Of a DNA stretch of 64,000 nt, positions 16,227 through 24,941 are shown one piece after another (position 1 is the first letter of the stretch; each line of letters starts with the position of its first letter). The stretch spans positions 1 through 64,000 of the forward strand of contig JAFZBE010000044.1 in the NCBI GenBank assembly GCA_017561935.1, given 5' to 3'. The stretch comes from Bacteroidales bacterium. GTDB taxonomy: Bacteria > Bacteroidota > Bacteroidia > Bacteroidales > UBA3663. The notes under the pieces are model-generated. The model was not told the origin of the DNA. It was given only the letters and a program-made list of their open reading frames with translations, and searched no databases. The translations under genes and the position numbers were made by a program.

Positions 16227-17654
16227 TTATTTGAATGATAACTCTTCTATAGGCTGAATACCGCATTCCCAAGGAATGGAGTCATCGACCTCCCAGCATC
16301 CCATAATAAAGATGCCCGTACCCTTGCCGTCGTTGTCGCGAACACGTTCGCCGATATAGTACTCGAAGGAACCGTCGCGATACTTGTTGCCTCCCAAACC
16401 TCCTACGGCACAGCATTGCGTGAGGGAGAAGGTGCCATCGGCCAAACGAACCACCATCGTATGTTGAGGACCATATTCGTAGGTCATCGGGTCACGTTCG
16501 TCACCGATCACATGGCCCTCGGCATTGACTTTTCGACAATCGGTAAAGACTGTCTGCTGCAGACCATGGTAGGCATCCCTGGCTATCTTGATGCGGTCGG
16601 CAGGGAGATAGCCCTTGTTAACCGCCTTGGCGATGGCGTACATGAACTGCACGGTGACGGTGGCCTCGGGCCAGTTGCCCTCCTTCTCGGGACAATCGAG
16701 CACCTGGTACCAGAGTCCTCCGCGTTGGTATTGCGGCAGCGCATCGACGAGCTGGTTGATATAAGCGATGAGCGTGTCGCGTCCCGAGATCTGTATCGTA
16801 TCCTTGTGTCCGCAGTTGAATCGCGAGGTGAAGCCTTCGGGGATGTAGTCGAGGATATCGACCATTGCCATCAGGTACCAGCCAACAGAACGCCCCCAGA
16901 AGTTGGGAGAATGTCCATCAGCATCGCTCCAACGCTGCGAGGCACTTTCGTCCCAAGCGTGATGAAGAAGACCCGTACGAGCATCGTAGGTATGGTGCCA
17001 GCAGGTGATGACCTGCTGCAAAGCCTCAGCCTGCCACTCGGGATGATTGAATGTCTGGCCATAGATAGCCATAAAGGGGGAAGCCATGTAAATGCCATCG
17101 AGCCACATCTGATGCGGATAGACGAGTTTGTGCCAAAAGCCTCCATCGCAGGTCTTCGGATGGTTCTGAAGCTGCTTGATGAGCTGCATCTCCATACATT
17201 TCCTGTACTTTGCCATCTTCCTTTCGGCAATCTCCTTGCCACCCACGAGACCGGGATTCTCCTTGATGAGGTTATAGACTTCACAAACCACCCAACCGCC
17301 TCGTATCAGGTCGAGATTATAGGTCTCCATGGCACGTTTCTGGATCGTTCCATCGTCCATGCAGAGTGTATCGCACCACTCTTCGGCATATTGGAAATAG
17401 CGACGATCGCCCGTCTTTCGGTATAAATAAAGATACGACGTGCCACCTACACCCTGGGTGTAGCCGAAGAAGGGCACACGGCCATAATCGTAGAGGTAAA
17501 GGTGTGGAAATCGCTTGAGTTCGCTCTTGGCAAACTGAATAGCCATATCCCTGGGGGTGCCGACGAGGTCCTTGGGGCCTTTGACCTTCTTCTTGGCATC
17601 AGCAGCGCTGACAATGGTCAGGGCAACGAGGATAAACAACAGGATACGTTTCAT
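16227..17654 (-). CDS. GH105 unsaturated rhamnogalacturonyl hydrolase (exported)
   Basis: A 475-residue protein with a signal peptide (MKRILLFILVALTIVSAADA). GH105 landmarks are QMWLDGIYMASPF, HHAWDESASQRW and SPNFWGRSVGWYLMAMVDIL, in the (alpha/alpha)6 barrel order of the family. These enzymes remove the 4,5-unsaturated galacturonic acid left on pectin oligosaccharides by lyases. It lies alone between terminators and is separated by about 40 kb from the other rhamnogalacturonan genes at 54027-59364. A second, more divergent GH105 is found there. Confidence 0.9.
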   Translation of the reverse strand: MKRILLFILVALTIVSAADAKKKVKGPKDLVGTPRDMAIQFAKSELKRFPHLYLYDYGRVPFFGYTQGVGGTSYLYLYRKTGDRRYFQYAEEWCDTLCMDDGTIQKRAMETYNLDLIRGGWVVCEVYNLIKENPGLVGGKEIAERKMAKYRKCMEMQLIKQLQNHPKTCDGGFWHKLVYPHQMWLDGIYMASPFMAIYGQTFNHPEWQAEALQQVITCWHHTYDARTGLLHHAWDESASQRWSDADGHSPNFWGRSVGWYLMAMVDILDYIPEGFTSRFNCGHKDTIQISGRDTLIAYINQLVDALPQYQRGGLWYQVLDCPEKEGNWPEATVTVQFMYAIAKAVNKGYLPADRIKIARDAYHGLQQTVFTDCRKVNAEGHVIGDERDPMTYEYGPQHTMVVRLADGTFSLTQCCAVGGLGGNKYRDGSFEYYIGERVRDNDGKGTGIFIMGCWEVDDSIPWECGIQPIEELSFK

Positions 17655-17710
17655 GTGTGGGATTATATGTACGATAATGTGTGATGATTAGAAAGGATAT
17701 TATGAACAAA

Positions 17711-17750
17711 GAAAGGGATGGAAAACTGTAAAGCAGTATCCATTCCTTTC
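17711..17750 (-). terminator. Probable terminator of aspS
   Basis: Stem GAAAGGGATGGA (17711-17722) with TCCATTCCTTTC (17739-17750), one mismatch, followed by TTTGTTC in the minus direction. Confidence 0.55.
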
Positions 17751-17765
17751 CATATGAAGAATTGC

Positions 17766-19580
17766 TTATTCCTCCTTAAGGTTCAAGGCGATCTGAAGTT
17801 CATCGAGCTGCGCCTGGTCGATGGCACAAGGTGCATCGATCATCACGTCGCGACCCTGGTTGTTCTTGGGGAATGCGATGGTGTCGCGGATGGAATCAAT
17901 CTCGGCGAACATCGAAACGACACGATCCAAACCGAAAGCGAGACCAGCGTGAGGAGGTGCGCCATACTTGAACGCATTGATCAAGCAGCCGAACTGCTCC
18001 ATGGCCTTCTCCTCGGTAAAGCCCAGGAGCTCGAACATCTTGGCCTGGAGCTGCGAGTCGTGGATACGCACCGAACCGCCACCAAGCTCTACACCGTTCA
18101 TGACGCAGTCGTAAGCCCAGGAACGAACCTTGCCCTGATCGGTGTCGAGGAGCGGGATGTCGTCGGGATTGGGACTGGTGAACGGGTGATGCGTAGCATA
18201 GTAACGCTGAGTCTCCTCATCCCACTCGAAGAGGGGGAAGTCGATAACCCAAAGGGGAACATAGACCGAAGGATTGCGGAAGCCAAGACGCTGGCCCATC
18301 TCAAGACGAAGGGCACAGAGCTGCTTCTGCGTACGGCGCATCTCGCCGCAAAGGATGAGCATCAGATCGCCCGGCTCGGCCTCGAACTTCTGACAGATGG
18401 TTTCGATGACTTCAGGAGCGTAGAACTTGTCGATGCTCGACTTAATAGTGCCATCGTCGTTCTTGCGTACCCAGATGAGACCCTTGGCACCAATCTGCGA
18501 ACGCTTCACGAAGTCGGTGAGCCCGTCGATCTGCTTGCGTGTATAACCGGCACAACCCTTCGCATTGATGCCTGCCACGTATGGAACGGAATCGAATACC
18601 GAGAACTGACCCTCGGGGAAGACGCTCTGCCCAACTCCACTGGTATCAGCCCCCTGCACATAGGCACGGAGAGGAGACATGTTCTTGAGTTCGACAAACT
18701 TCATGCCGAAACGAAGGTCAGGCTTGTCGGAACCATAATACTTCATGGCATCCTCCCAAGTCATGCGTGGGAACTTGTCGAACTCGATGCCTTTGAGCTC
18801 CTTGAAGAGATGCTTCATCATGCCTTCGAACATCTCAATGACATCGTCCTGCTCAACGAATGACATCTCGCAGTCGATCTGTGTGAACTCGGGCTGACGG
18901 TCGGCACGAAGATCCTCGTCGCGGAAACACTTGACGATCTGGAAATAACGGTCGAAACCAGCCACCATGAGAAGCTGCTTGAACTGCTGAGGAGACTGTG
19001 GCAAAGCGTAGAACTGTCCGGGGTTCATGCGAGAGGGAACCACGAAGTCGCGTGCACCCTCGGGCGTCGATTTGATGAGCATCGGGGTCTCCACTTCCAA
19101 AAAGTTCTGGGCATCGAGATAACGACGCACCTCGAATGCCAGCTTGTGACGAAGCTCCAGGTTCTTGCGAACCATGGGACGACGCAGGTCGAGATAACGA
19201 TATTGCATACGGAGGTCATCACCACCATCGGTCTTATCTTCGATGGTGAATGGAGGAACCTCGGAAGCCGAAATCACGTTCAACTCCTTGGCCACGATCT
19301 CGACATCTCCAGTCGGTATATTCTTATTCTTGCTTTCACGTTCGCGTACGATGCCGATCACCTGGATGACATACTCACGTCCCAGGTGTGTGGCTTTGTC
19401 GCAAAGAGCAGCATCGGCCTCACTCTCGTCGAAAACGAGCTGAGTGATGCCATAACGATCACGTATATCAACGAATGTGAGGCCGCCCATCTTACGGACG
19501 CGCTGCACCCATCCTGCCAGGGTAACCTCCTGGCCAACGTTGGCAAGACGAAGCTCGCCACAGGTTTGTTTACGATACAT
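17766..19580 (-). CDS. aspS: Aspartyl-tRNA synthetase
   Basis: 604 residues, bacterial-type class II enzyme charging tRNA-Asp. The N-terminal OB-fold anticodon-binding domain is visible ([22 protein letters not shown]). Next come motif 2 ([20 protein letters not shown]) and a bacterial GAD insertion domain at about 300-420. Motif 3 is [15 protein letters not shown]. The start [19 protein letters not shown] fits homologues. No Shine-Dalgarno is seen: the ATG is directly preceded by C-rich repeats complementary to GGGGTTCGA. Confidence 0.97.
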   Translation of the reverse strand: MYRKQTCGELRLANVGQEVTLAGWVQRVRKMGGLTFVDIRDRYGITQLVFDESEADAALCDKATHLGREYVIQVIGIVRERESKNKNIPTGDVEIVAKELNVISASEVPPFTIEDKTDGGDDLRMQYRYLDLRRPMVRKNLELRHKLAFEVRRYLDAQNFLEVETPMLIKSTPEGARDFVVPSRMNPGQFYALPQSPQQFKQLLMVAGFDRYFQIVKCFRDEDLRADRQPEFTQIDCEMSFVEQDDVIEMFEGMMKHLFKELKGIEFDKFPRMTWEDAMKYYGSDKPDLRFGMKFVELKNMSPLRAYVQGADTSGVGQSVFPEGQFSVFDSVPYVAGINAKGCAGYTRKQIDGLTDFVKRSQIGAKGLIWVRKNDDGTIKSSIDKFYAPEVIETICQKFEAEPGDLMLILCGEMRRTQKQLCALRLEMGQRLGFRNPSVYVPLWVIDFPLFEWDEETQRYYATHHPFTSPNPDDIPLLDTDQGKVRSWAYDCVMNGVELGGGSVRIHDSQLQAKMFELLGFTEEKAMEQFGCLINAFKYGAPPHAGLAFGLDRVVSMFAEIDSIRDTIAFPKNNQGRDVMIDAPCAIDQAQLDELQIALNLKEE

Positions 19581-19583
19581 ATT

Positions 19584-19720
19584 GTTAAGGGGTTTGAGGG
19601 GTTCGAAGGGTTATGAGGGGTTAAGAGGGGTTCGAAGGGTTATGAGGGGTTCGAAAGGTTTGAGGGACAAACAACCTTTTGAACCATTCGAACTTTTCTT
19701 AACCTTTCAGAACCCTTTCG
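19584..19720. repeat. GGGGTTCGA / GGGTTATGA array with inverted half
   Basis: From 19587 to about 19665, units such as GGGGTTTGA, GGGGTTCGAA, GGGTTATGA and GGTTTGAGG repeat. From 19672 to 19720, complementary units appear (CTTTTGAACC, ATTCGAAC, TTTCAGAACCC). The two halves can fold on each other. The array fills the gap between the CoA-transferase stop and the aspS start. Confidence 0.8.
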
Positions 19721-19739
19721 ATTGATTATCAATCGAAAG
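19715..19739. repeat. Inverted repeat over the CoA-transferase stop codon
   Basis: CTTTCGATTGAT (19715-19726) pairs with ATCAATCGAAAG (19728-19739). One arm is the last codons and stop of the CoA-transferase. No T-run follows. It is similar in design to the serS inverted repeat at 2049. Confidence 0.7.
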
Positions 19740-21219
19740 TCACGTTGTGCATATTACCCGACTTACGGAATTCCTTGTGGAAATCGAAGCAGTGGTCGAG
19801 TGACATGGGAGTGTGTCCTCCATCCCTGAGAGCAATCTTAAGATACTCGCGAAGGAGAGGGCGATAGGTCGGATGTGCACAATTCTCAATGATGGCCTCG
19901 GCTCGCTGGCGGGGTGACTTGCCACGCAGGTCGGCCACGCCTTGCTCTGTGATGACCACCATCACAGAATGTTCGGAACTATCGACATGTGTGGCGTATG
20001 GCACGACAGCCGAAATGGTGCCCTTTTTGGCGATGGAGGGACAGATGAAGATTGACGTGTAGGCATTGCGTGCAAAGTCGGCCGAACCGCCAATGCCGTT
20101 CATCATCTTTGTGCCCAGGACATGGGTAGAATTGACGTTACCCAAGATATCCACTTCCAATGCAGTGTTGATGGTGATGACTCCAAGTCGTCGCACAATC
20201 TCAGGATGATTCGACAACTCGTAGGGTCGCAGGATAATGTGTTCCTTGTAGAAGTCGATGTTATCCATCACCTTCTCATAATATGCATCACTCAAGTAAA
20301 GCGAACCCGTCGAGGCAAAGGTGCAGCGTCCCATGTCAATCAGTTCAACGCCCTTGTCTTGCAACACTTCGGTATAAAGCGTGAATGGCGGAATGTCGAG
20401 GGCATATTTCAAAGCCTCAAGCACCGCATTCGACACATTGCCTACGCCCGACTGGATGGGGAGGATACCTGAGTGAAGATGGCCTGCATGAACTTCTTTA
20501 GACAAGAAGTCAACAACATTCTGACCAAGCTGAGTGGTAATCTCGTCAAGAGGAGTAAATGGCGGCACATTGTAGTGATAGTGACAAGGCACAATGGCAA
20601 CAATCTTCTTGGGATCGACCTTCAGGATAGGACTTCCAATGCGGTCGGACGGCTTATAGATGGGGATGACGTCACGTCGGGGAGGATCAGCTACCGTATA
20701 GATGTCGTGCATCCCTCGGATGCGATGGTCGTAGGCAGAATTGAGTTCGATGATGATCTTGTCGGCCGCACGAGCGTATGTATCGACACATCCAACACCA
20801 CCTGCCAGGGTTATCTCGCCCAGATCAGAAACCTCGACGGCTTCGATAATGCACCAATCGACCTTGCCCAAGAAGCCATAGCGAACATATTGTCCGACCA
20901 CAGAGAGATGCATGTCGAGATAGTTTACTTCTCCGTTGTTGATTGCCCTGCGCATTACAGGAGAACCATTGAAGGGCATTCGACGATTGACGGCATGAGC
21001 ATTGGCCAAGGCATCGTCGAGCTTATCGCTCGTGATAGCTCCCGTAAATAGGCTTACCTTGAAGGGGCGACCTGCGGCATGTTCAGCCTCGGCTCTCTTG
21101 GCCAACGCCTCAGTGACAACACGGGGTGTACCAGTCGAAGAGAAGCCGCTAAAACTGAGTGTATCGCCATCTTGAATGAGCGTAGCAGCCTCTTCAGGGG
21201 TCATTATAGTATAATTCAT
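19729..21219 (-). CDS. Acetyl-CoA hydrolase/transferase family (succinate/propionate CoA-transferase type)
   Basis: A 496-residue cytoplasmic class I CoA-transferase. Family blocks include GDTLSFSGFSSTGTPRVV, VDWCIIEAVEVSDLGEI, the conserved TEVLQDKGVEL region where the catalytic Glu lies, and MNGIGGSADFARNA with the oxyanion glycine loop. Members move CoA between acetate, propionate and succinate. In Bacteroidales this fits succinate/propionate fermentation, but the exact substrates cannot be read from sequence. It has its own promoter (21267-21298) and ends in an inverted repeat. Confidence 0.92.
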   Translation of the reverse strand: MNYTIMTPEEAATLIQDGDTLSFSGFSSTGTPRVVTEALAKRAEAEHAAGRPFKVSLFTGAITSDKLDDALANAHAVNRRMPFNGSPVMRRAINNGEVNYLDMHLSVVGQYVRYGFLGKVDWCIIEAVEVSDLGEITLAGGVGCVDTYARAADKIIIELNSAYDHRIRGMHDIYTVADPPRRDVIPIYKPSDRIGSPILKVDPKKIVAIVPCHYHYNVPPFTPLDEITTQLGQNVVDFLSKEVHAGHLHSGILPIQSGVGNVSNAVLEALKYALDIPPFTLYTEVLQDKGVELIDMGRCTFASTGSLYLSDAYYEKVMDNIDFYKEHIILRPYELSNHPEIVRRLGVITINTALEVDILGNVNSTHVLGTKMMNGIGGSADFARNAYTSIFICPSIAKKGTISAVVPYATHVDSSEHSVMVVITEQGVADLRGKSPRQRAEAIIENCAHPTYRPLLREYLKIALRDGGHTPMSLDHCFDFHKEFRKSGNMHNVTFD

Positions 21220-21253
21220 ATCAATTTTCTTGCGTCTTTGAAAAATATTTTCT

Positions 21254-21261
21254 ATCTTTGC
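21254..21261 (+). promoter_or_regulatory. Possible plus-strand -7 box (TATCTTTG)
   Basis: A consensus TAnnTTTG with TTG (21230-21232) 21 bp upstream. It could start a transcript towards miaB 260 bp away, or interfere with the facing CoA-transferase promoter. Only the boxes support it. Confidence 0.35.
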
Positions 21262-21266
21262 GGCGC

Positions 21267-21298
21267 AAATTTACGGAATTTTGGCGAAACAGACAAAT
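21267..21298 (-). promoter_or_regulatory. Promoter of the CoA-transferase gene
   Basis: -7 box TAAATTTG (21267-21274, minus) and TTTG (21295-21298), with a 20-bp spacer. A plus-strand TATCTTTG (21254-21261) lies directly beside its expected start site. Confidence 0.6.
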
Positions 21299-21367
21299 AT
21301 TTTGTTGGAAATTCATCTTATCCAAGCTTTTTTGTTCCATTTTGGTCAACCTATAAAGCGAATGATA

Positions 21368-21437
21368 TAAAAAAACAAGCTAACCTTCACAGGCTCGCTT
21401 GTTGTATTAACCTAAACCTTAACTATGATAAATTTTC
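21368..21437 (-). ncRNA. Candidate small RNA of about 70 nt
   Basis: A consensus promoter (21442-21473, minus) is followed, 7 bp on, by about 45 nt of unstructured sequence. Then comes a terminator hairpin: ACAAGC-GAGCCT, GTGA loop, AGGTTA-GCTTGT, and seven T. No reading frame fits. It lies between the divergent CoA-transferase and miaB genes. It could be an independent small RNA. An attenuated leader of the CoA-transferase is less likely, because that gene has its own promoter downstream. No known RNA family was recognised. Confidence 0.6.
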
Positions 21438-21441
21438 GCTG

Positions 21442-21473
21442 CAAAGATAATGTCTTTTCGTCCAATCGCCAAA
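21442..21473 (-). promoter_or_regulatory. Promoter of the candidate small RNA
   Basis: -7 box TATCTTTG (21442-21449, minus) and TTTG (21470-21473), with a 20-bp spacer. Confidence 0.65.
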
Positions 21474-21520
21474 TTTTTTGACAACAAAGTGATATTTATA
21501 AACAATATTTAACAAATAGT

Positions 21521-22885
21521 ATGAAGAAACTATTCATAGAGACCTATGGATGCCAGATGAATGTAGCCGACAGCGAGGTTGTGGCCAGCATCATGCAGAC
21601 TATCGGCTATGAGTTGTGCGAGGACATCGATGATGCTGACGCCGTCTTCATGAACACGTGTTCAGTGCGCGACAACGCCGAACAGAAAATCTATGGCCGA
21701 CTGCAATTCTTCCAAAGCGTGAAGACGAAGCGCGCCAAGAGCCCAGAGCCAAGAGTCAAGAGCCAAAAGCTCATCGTGGGAGTGCTGGGATGTATGGCTG
21801 AACGTGTACGTGACAGACTTTTCGAACATGGTGCCGATCTCGTTGCTGGTCCCGATTCATATCTGGATCTACCTAATCTCGTCGCTGCTGCCGAAGCTGG
21901 CGAAAAAGCTGTCAATGTGGAACTTTCGACCACCGAAACGTATAAGGATATCATTCCACGACGTGTGGGCAATAGCCGCATCAGTGGATTCATCTCGATC
22001 ATGCGCGGCTGTAATAACTTCTGCTCCTATTGCATCGTTCCCTATACCCGCGGTCGAGAGCGTTCGCGCGAAGTGGCCTCTATCCTCAACGAGCTACGCG
22101 ACCTGCAGCAAAAGGGCTTCAAGGAAGTGACCCTACTCGGCCAGAACGTCAACAGCTATCGTTATTGTGACGCCGAAAAGCAGCAGGGTATCGACTTCGC
22201 CGACCTGCTTGGCATTGTGGCAGATGCTGCACCTGACATGCGCATCCGTTTCTCGACAAGTAATCCCGAAGACATGAGTGACAAGATCCTTGAGACGATG
22301 GCCGCCCACAAGAATATCTGCCATCACCTGCACTTGCCTGTCCAATCGGGTTCGTCAGCAGTACTAAAGAGGATGAACCGCAAGTATGATCGCCAATGGT
22401 ACCTCGACCGCATTGCTGCTGCCAAGCGCATCATCCCCGACTGCGGACTCTCGACCGATGTGTTCTGCGGCTTCTGCGGCGAGACACTTGACGACCATGC
22501 CGAGACGCTCAGTCTGATGCGCGAAGTGGGCTACGACTCGGCGTTCATGTTCAAGTACAGCGAGCGTCCCGGCACTTATGCTGCTCGCCACTATGCCGAC
22601 GATGTTCCCGAGGAAGAGAAGATTCGTCGCCTCAACGAGATCATCGCCCTGCAGAACCAGCTCAGCCTCGAAAGTAACCGACGTGACATCGGCAAGACCT
22701 TCGAAGTGCTTGTCGAGGGTTATTCGAAACGCAGCCGCGAACAGATGTGTGGCCGTTCGCAACAGAACAAGATGATCGTATTCCCCAAAGGTAATGCCAA
22801 ACCTGGCGACTTGGTGAGGGTCCGTATCACCGATGCCTCATCAGCTACCTTGCTTGGAGAAATCGATGATTCTCAAATTCCCTAA
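21521..22885 (+). CDS. miaB: tRNA-2-methylthio-N6-dimethylallyladenosine synthase
   Basis: A 454-residue radical SAM methylthiotransferase acting on A37 of tRNAs that read UNN codons. The N-terminal UPF0004 domain supplies three Fe-S cysteines (YGCQMN, NTCSVRDNA, LGCMAERV). The radical SAM motif is GCNNFCSYCIVPYTRGRERS. A TRAM domain closes the protein (about 385-450). Residues about 71-84 (AKSPEPRVKSQK) are an insertion coded by AAGAGCC/AAGAGTC microrepeats, where homologues have a short loop. Start chosen at the conserved MKKLFIETYGCQMN. Confidence 0.97.
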   Translation: MKKLFIETYGCQMNVADSEVVASIMQTIGYELCEDIDDADAVFMNTCSVRDNAEQKIYGRLQFFQSVKTKRAKSPEPRVKSQKLIVGVLGCMAERVRDRLFEHGADLVAGPDSYLDLPNLVAAAEAGEKAVNVELSTTETYKDIIPRRVGNSRISGFISIMRGCNNFCSYCIVPYTRGRERSREVASILNELRDLQQKGFKEVTLLGQNVNSYRYCDAEKQQGIDFADLLGIVADAAPDMRIRFSTSNPEDMSDKILETMAAHKNICHHLHLPVQSGSSAVLKRMNRKYDRQWYLDRIAAAKRIIPDCGLSTDVFCGFCGETLDDHAETLSLMREVGYDSAFMFKYSERPGTYAARHYADDVPEEEKIRRLNEIIALQNQLSLESNRRDIGKTFEVLVEGYSKRSREQMCGRSQQNKMIVFPKGNAKPGDLVRVRITDASSATLLGEIDDSQIP

Positions 22886-22903
22886 TCTTTGAAAAACAAA
22901 AAC

Positions 22904-22931
22904 AGACGCTACCTCGATTGAGATAGCGTCT
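22904..22931. terminator. Bidirectional terminator between miaB and rpsA
   Basis: Stem AGACGCTA-CCTC / GAGA-TAGCGTCT around a GATT loop, with an A-rich stretch before and TTCGTTTTT after. The genes are convergent. Confidence 0.85.
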
Positions 22932-22953
22932 TTCGTTTTTGCAGCAATGCAGA

Positions 22954-24744
22954 TTACTTGCCAGCGAGCTTGTCGCGGAGGGCAGCCAGAGCATCGATAT
23001 CACCGAGAGTAGTCTTCTCGATAGTTGGTATCGGGGTAGCAGCCTTCTCAGCGGCAGCGGCCTTGGCAGCAGCACGCTTTTCGGCATTGGCCTTGCGCTG
23101 CTCAGCCTTCTGCTCATCCTCGTAGATGCGAGAGTGAGAGAGGATGATACGACGGTTGTCCTTCTTAAACTCGATCACCTTGAAGTCAAGGGTCTCGCCA
23201 AGCTTAGGCTGCGAGCCATCCTGCTTCTGGAGGTGCTTGGGAGTAGCAAAGCCCTCAACACCCTCTTCGAGGCTGATCACGGCACCCTTGTCGATGAGTT
23301 CAGCGATGGTTCCATTGTGGATCGAACCAACGGTGTACTTCTCCTCGATAGCATCCCAAGGATTCTCCTCAAGCTGCTTGTGACCGAGGCTGAGACGACG
23401 GTTCTCCTTGTCGATCTCGAGCACGCGTACTGAGATAGGAGCGCCAATCTGAGTGAACTCCGAAGGATGCTTCACCTTCTTGGTCCAAGAGAGATCGCTG
23501 ATATGGATCAGACCCTCAACGCCATCCTCCAATTCAACGAATACGCCGAAGTTGGTGAAGTTGCGAACCTTGGCCTCGTGGTCAGAACCAATAGGATACC
23601 TAACCTCGATGCTAGCCCATGGATCCTCCTTCAGCTGCTTCAGACCGAGCGACATCTTGCGCTCCTCGCGGCTGAGTGTCAGGATGACAGCTTCCACTTC
23701 GTCACCGACCTTAAGCAGGTCGTTGGCCGAACGAACGTGCTGGCTCCAGCTCATCTCAGAAACGTGGATCAGACCTTCAACGCCAGGAGCGATCTCAACA
23801 AATGCACCATAGTCGGCCATAACGACAACCTTACCCTGTACCTTATCACCAACCTTGAGGTCGGGATCAAGAGCATCCCAAGGATGTGCGGTAAGCTGCT
23901 TCAGACCGAGGGCAATACGCTTCTTCTCCTCATCGTAGTCGAGGATAACAACCTTGATCTTCTGGTCGAGCTGAACAACCTCCTTAGGATCGCTGACGCG
24001 GCCCCAGCTGAGGTCTGTGATGTGGATGAGACCGTCCACGCCACCGAGGTCAACGAATACACCGTAAGAGGTGATGTTCTTGACAGTACCCTCGATGATC
24101 TGGCCCTTCTGAAGCTGCGAGATGAGTTCCTTGCGCTTCTCTTCGAGCTCAGCCTCGATAAGCACCTTGTGGCTGACAACAACGTTGCGGTACTCCTGGT
24201 TGATCTTGACAACCTTGAATTCCATTGTCTTGTTGACGAATACGTCATAGTCACGGATTGGCTTAACGTCAATCTGTGAACCTGGGAGGAAGGCCTCGAT
24301 GCCAAAGACATCGACGATCATACCGCCCTTGGTGCGGCACTTCACGAAGCCAGTGACAACTTCCTGCTTCTCAAGAGCCTCATTGACACGGGCCCAAGAT
24401 GTGGTGGCGCGAGCCTTCTTGTGTGAGAGCACGAGCTGACCAGCACGATTCTCGGGAGAATCGATGTAAACCTCCACTTCGTCACCTTCCTTCAGGTCGG
24501 GATTGTAGCGGAACTCAGATGCTGGGATTACGCCCTCGCTCTTGTAGCCAACGTTTACGATAACCTCACGCTTGTTGATAGCGGTTACAGTACCTTTGAC
24601 TACTTCGTTAGCATTGATGCTGCTGAGCGTCTTGTCATACTCAGCGGCCTGCTCTTCCTTACTTGCCGAGGTAAGGGTCTCGCCGTTCTCGTAAGCTTCC
24701 CAATCGAAGTCTTCGATAGCGGTGTTCTTTAAATTGTTAGACAT
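22954..24744 (-). CDS. rpsA: 30S ribosomal protein S1
   Basis: 596 residues from [20 protein letters not shown]; the longer frame to 24837 crosses the promoter and is rejected. Six S1 OB-fold repeats are visible. The clearest are [40 protein letters not shown] and [20 protein letters not shown], each followed by LIHxxxxSW and RxxLGxKQL. The C-terminus is an Ala/Lys-rich tail ([13 protein letters not shown]) ending [14 protein letters not shown]1 brings mRNA to the ribosome, and is notable in Bacteroidetes because their mRNAs seldom have Shine-Dalgarno sites. Confidence 0.97.
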   Translation of the reverse strand: MSNNLKNTAIEDFDWEAYENGETLTSASKEEQAAEYDKTLSSINANEVVKGTVTAINKREVIVNVGYKSEGVIPASEFRYNPDLKEGDEVEVYIDSPENRAGQLVLSHKKARATTSWARVNEALEKQEVVTGFVKCRTKGGMIVDVFGIEAFLPGSQIDVKPIRDYDVFVNKTMEFKVVKINQEYRNVVVSHKVLIEAELEEKRKELISQLQKGQIIEGTVKNITSYGVFVDLGGVDGLIHITDLSWGRVSDPKEVVQLDQKIKVVILDYDEEKKRIALGLKQLTAHPWDALDPDLKVGDKVQGKVVVMADYGAFVEIAPGVEGLIHVSEMSWSQHVRSANDLLKVGDEVEAVILTLSREERKMSLGLKQLKEDPWASIEVRYPIGSDHEAKVRNFTNFGVFVELEDGVEGLIHISDLSWTKKVKHPSEFTQIGAPISVRVLEIDKENRRLSLGHKQLEENPWDAIEEKYTVGSIHNGTIAELIDKGAVISLEEGVEGFATPKHLQKQDGSQPKLGETLDFKVIEFKKDNRRIILSHSRIYEDEQKAEQRKANAEKRAAAKAAAAEKAATPIPTIEKTTLGDIDALAALRDKLAGK

Positions 24745-24789
24745 ATAAAAAATTACGTTAGGCTTGCCCTTTAGTGGGCAAAAGCGGCG

Positions 24790-24817
24790 CAAAGGTACAA
24801 AATATTTGTAAAACAAA
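24790..24817 (-). promoter_or_regulatory. Promoter of rpsA
   Basis: -7 box TACCTTTG (24790-24797, minus). A TTTG (24814-24817) lies 16 bp upstream, closer than usual; a TTG at 24821-24823 is the alternative. Confidence 0.55.
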
Positions 24818-24848
24818 TAACAATTAACAAATAACAATTAACAATTAT
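24813..24848. repeat. AT-rich tandem repeat (ACAATTAACAAATA)
   Basis: About 2.5 units of a 14-bp AT-rich repeat overlapping the rpsA -33 region. A 22-nt core (24819-24840) occurs again, inverted, at 48263-48284. Confidence 0.7.
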
Positions 24849-24851
24849 ATC

Positions 24852-24893
24852 AAAAAAGAAGGCCGAAGTGGCTCGTTTGTCACTTCGGTCTTC
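24852..24893 (-). terminator. Terminator of the susC-susD-SGBP operon
   Basis: Stem GAAGACCGAAGTG / CACTTCGGCCTTC (24858-24870 with 24881-24893, one mismatch), then TTTTTTG in the minus direction. It lies 48 bp past the SGBP stop. Confidence 0.8.
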
Positions 24894-24941
24894 CATTTTA
24901 GAGACTATCTCTTGCCTCAAATGGCAAAGAGACTCAATGAT

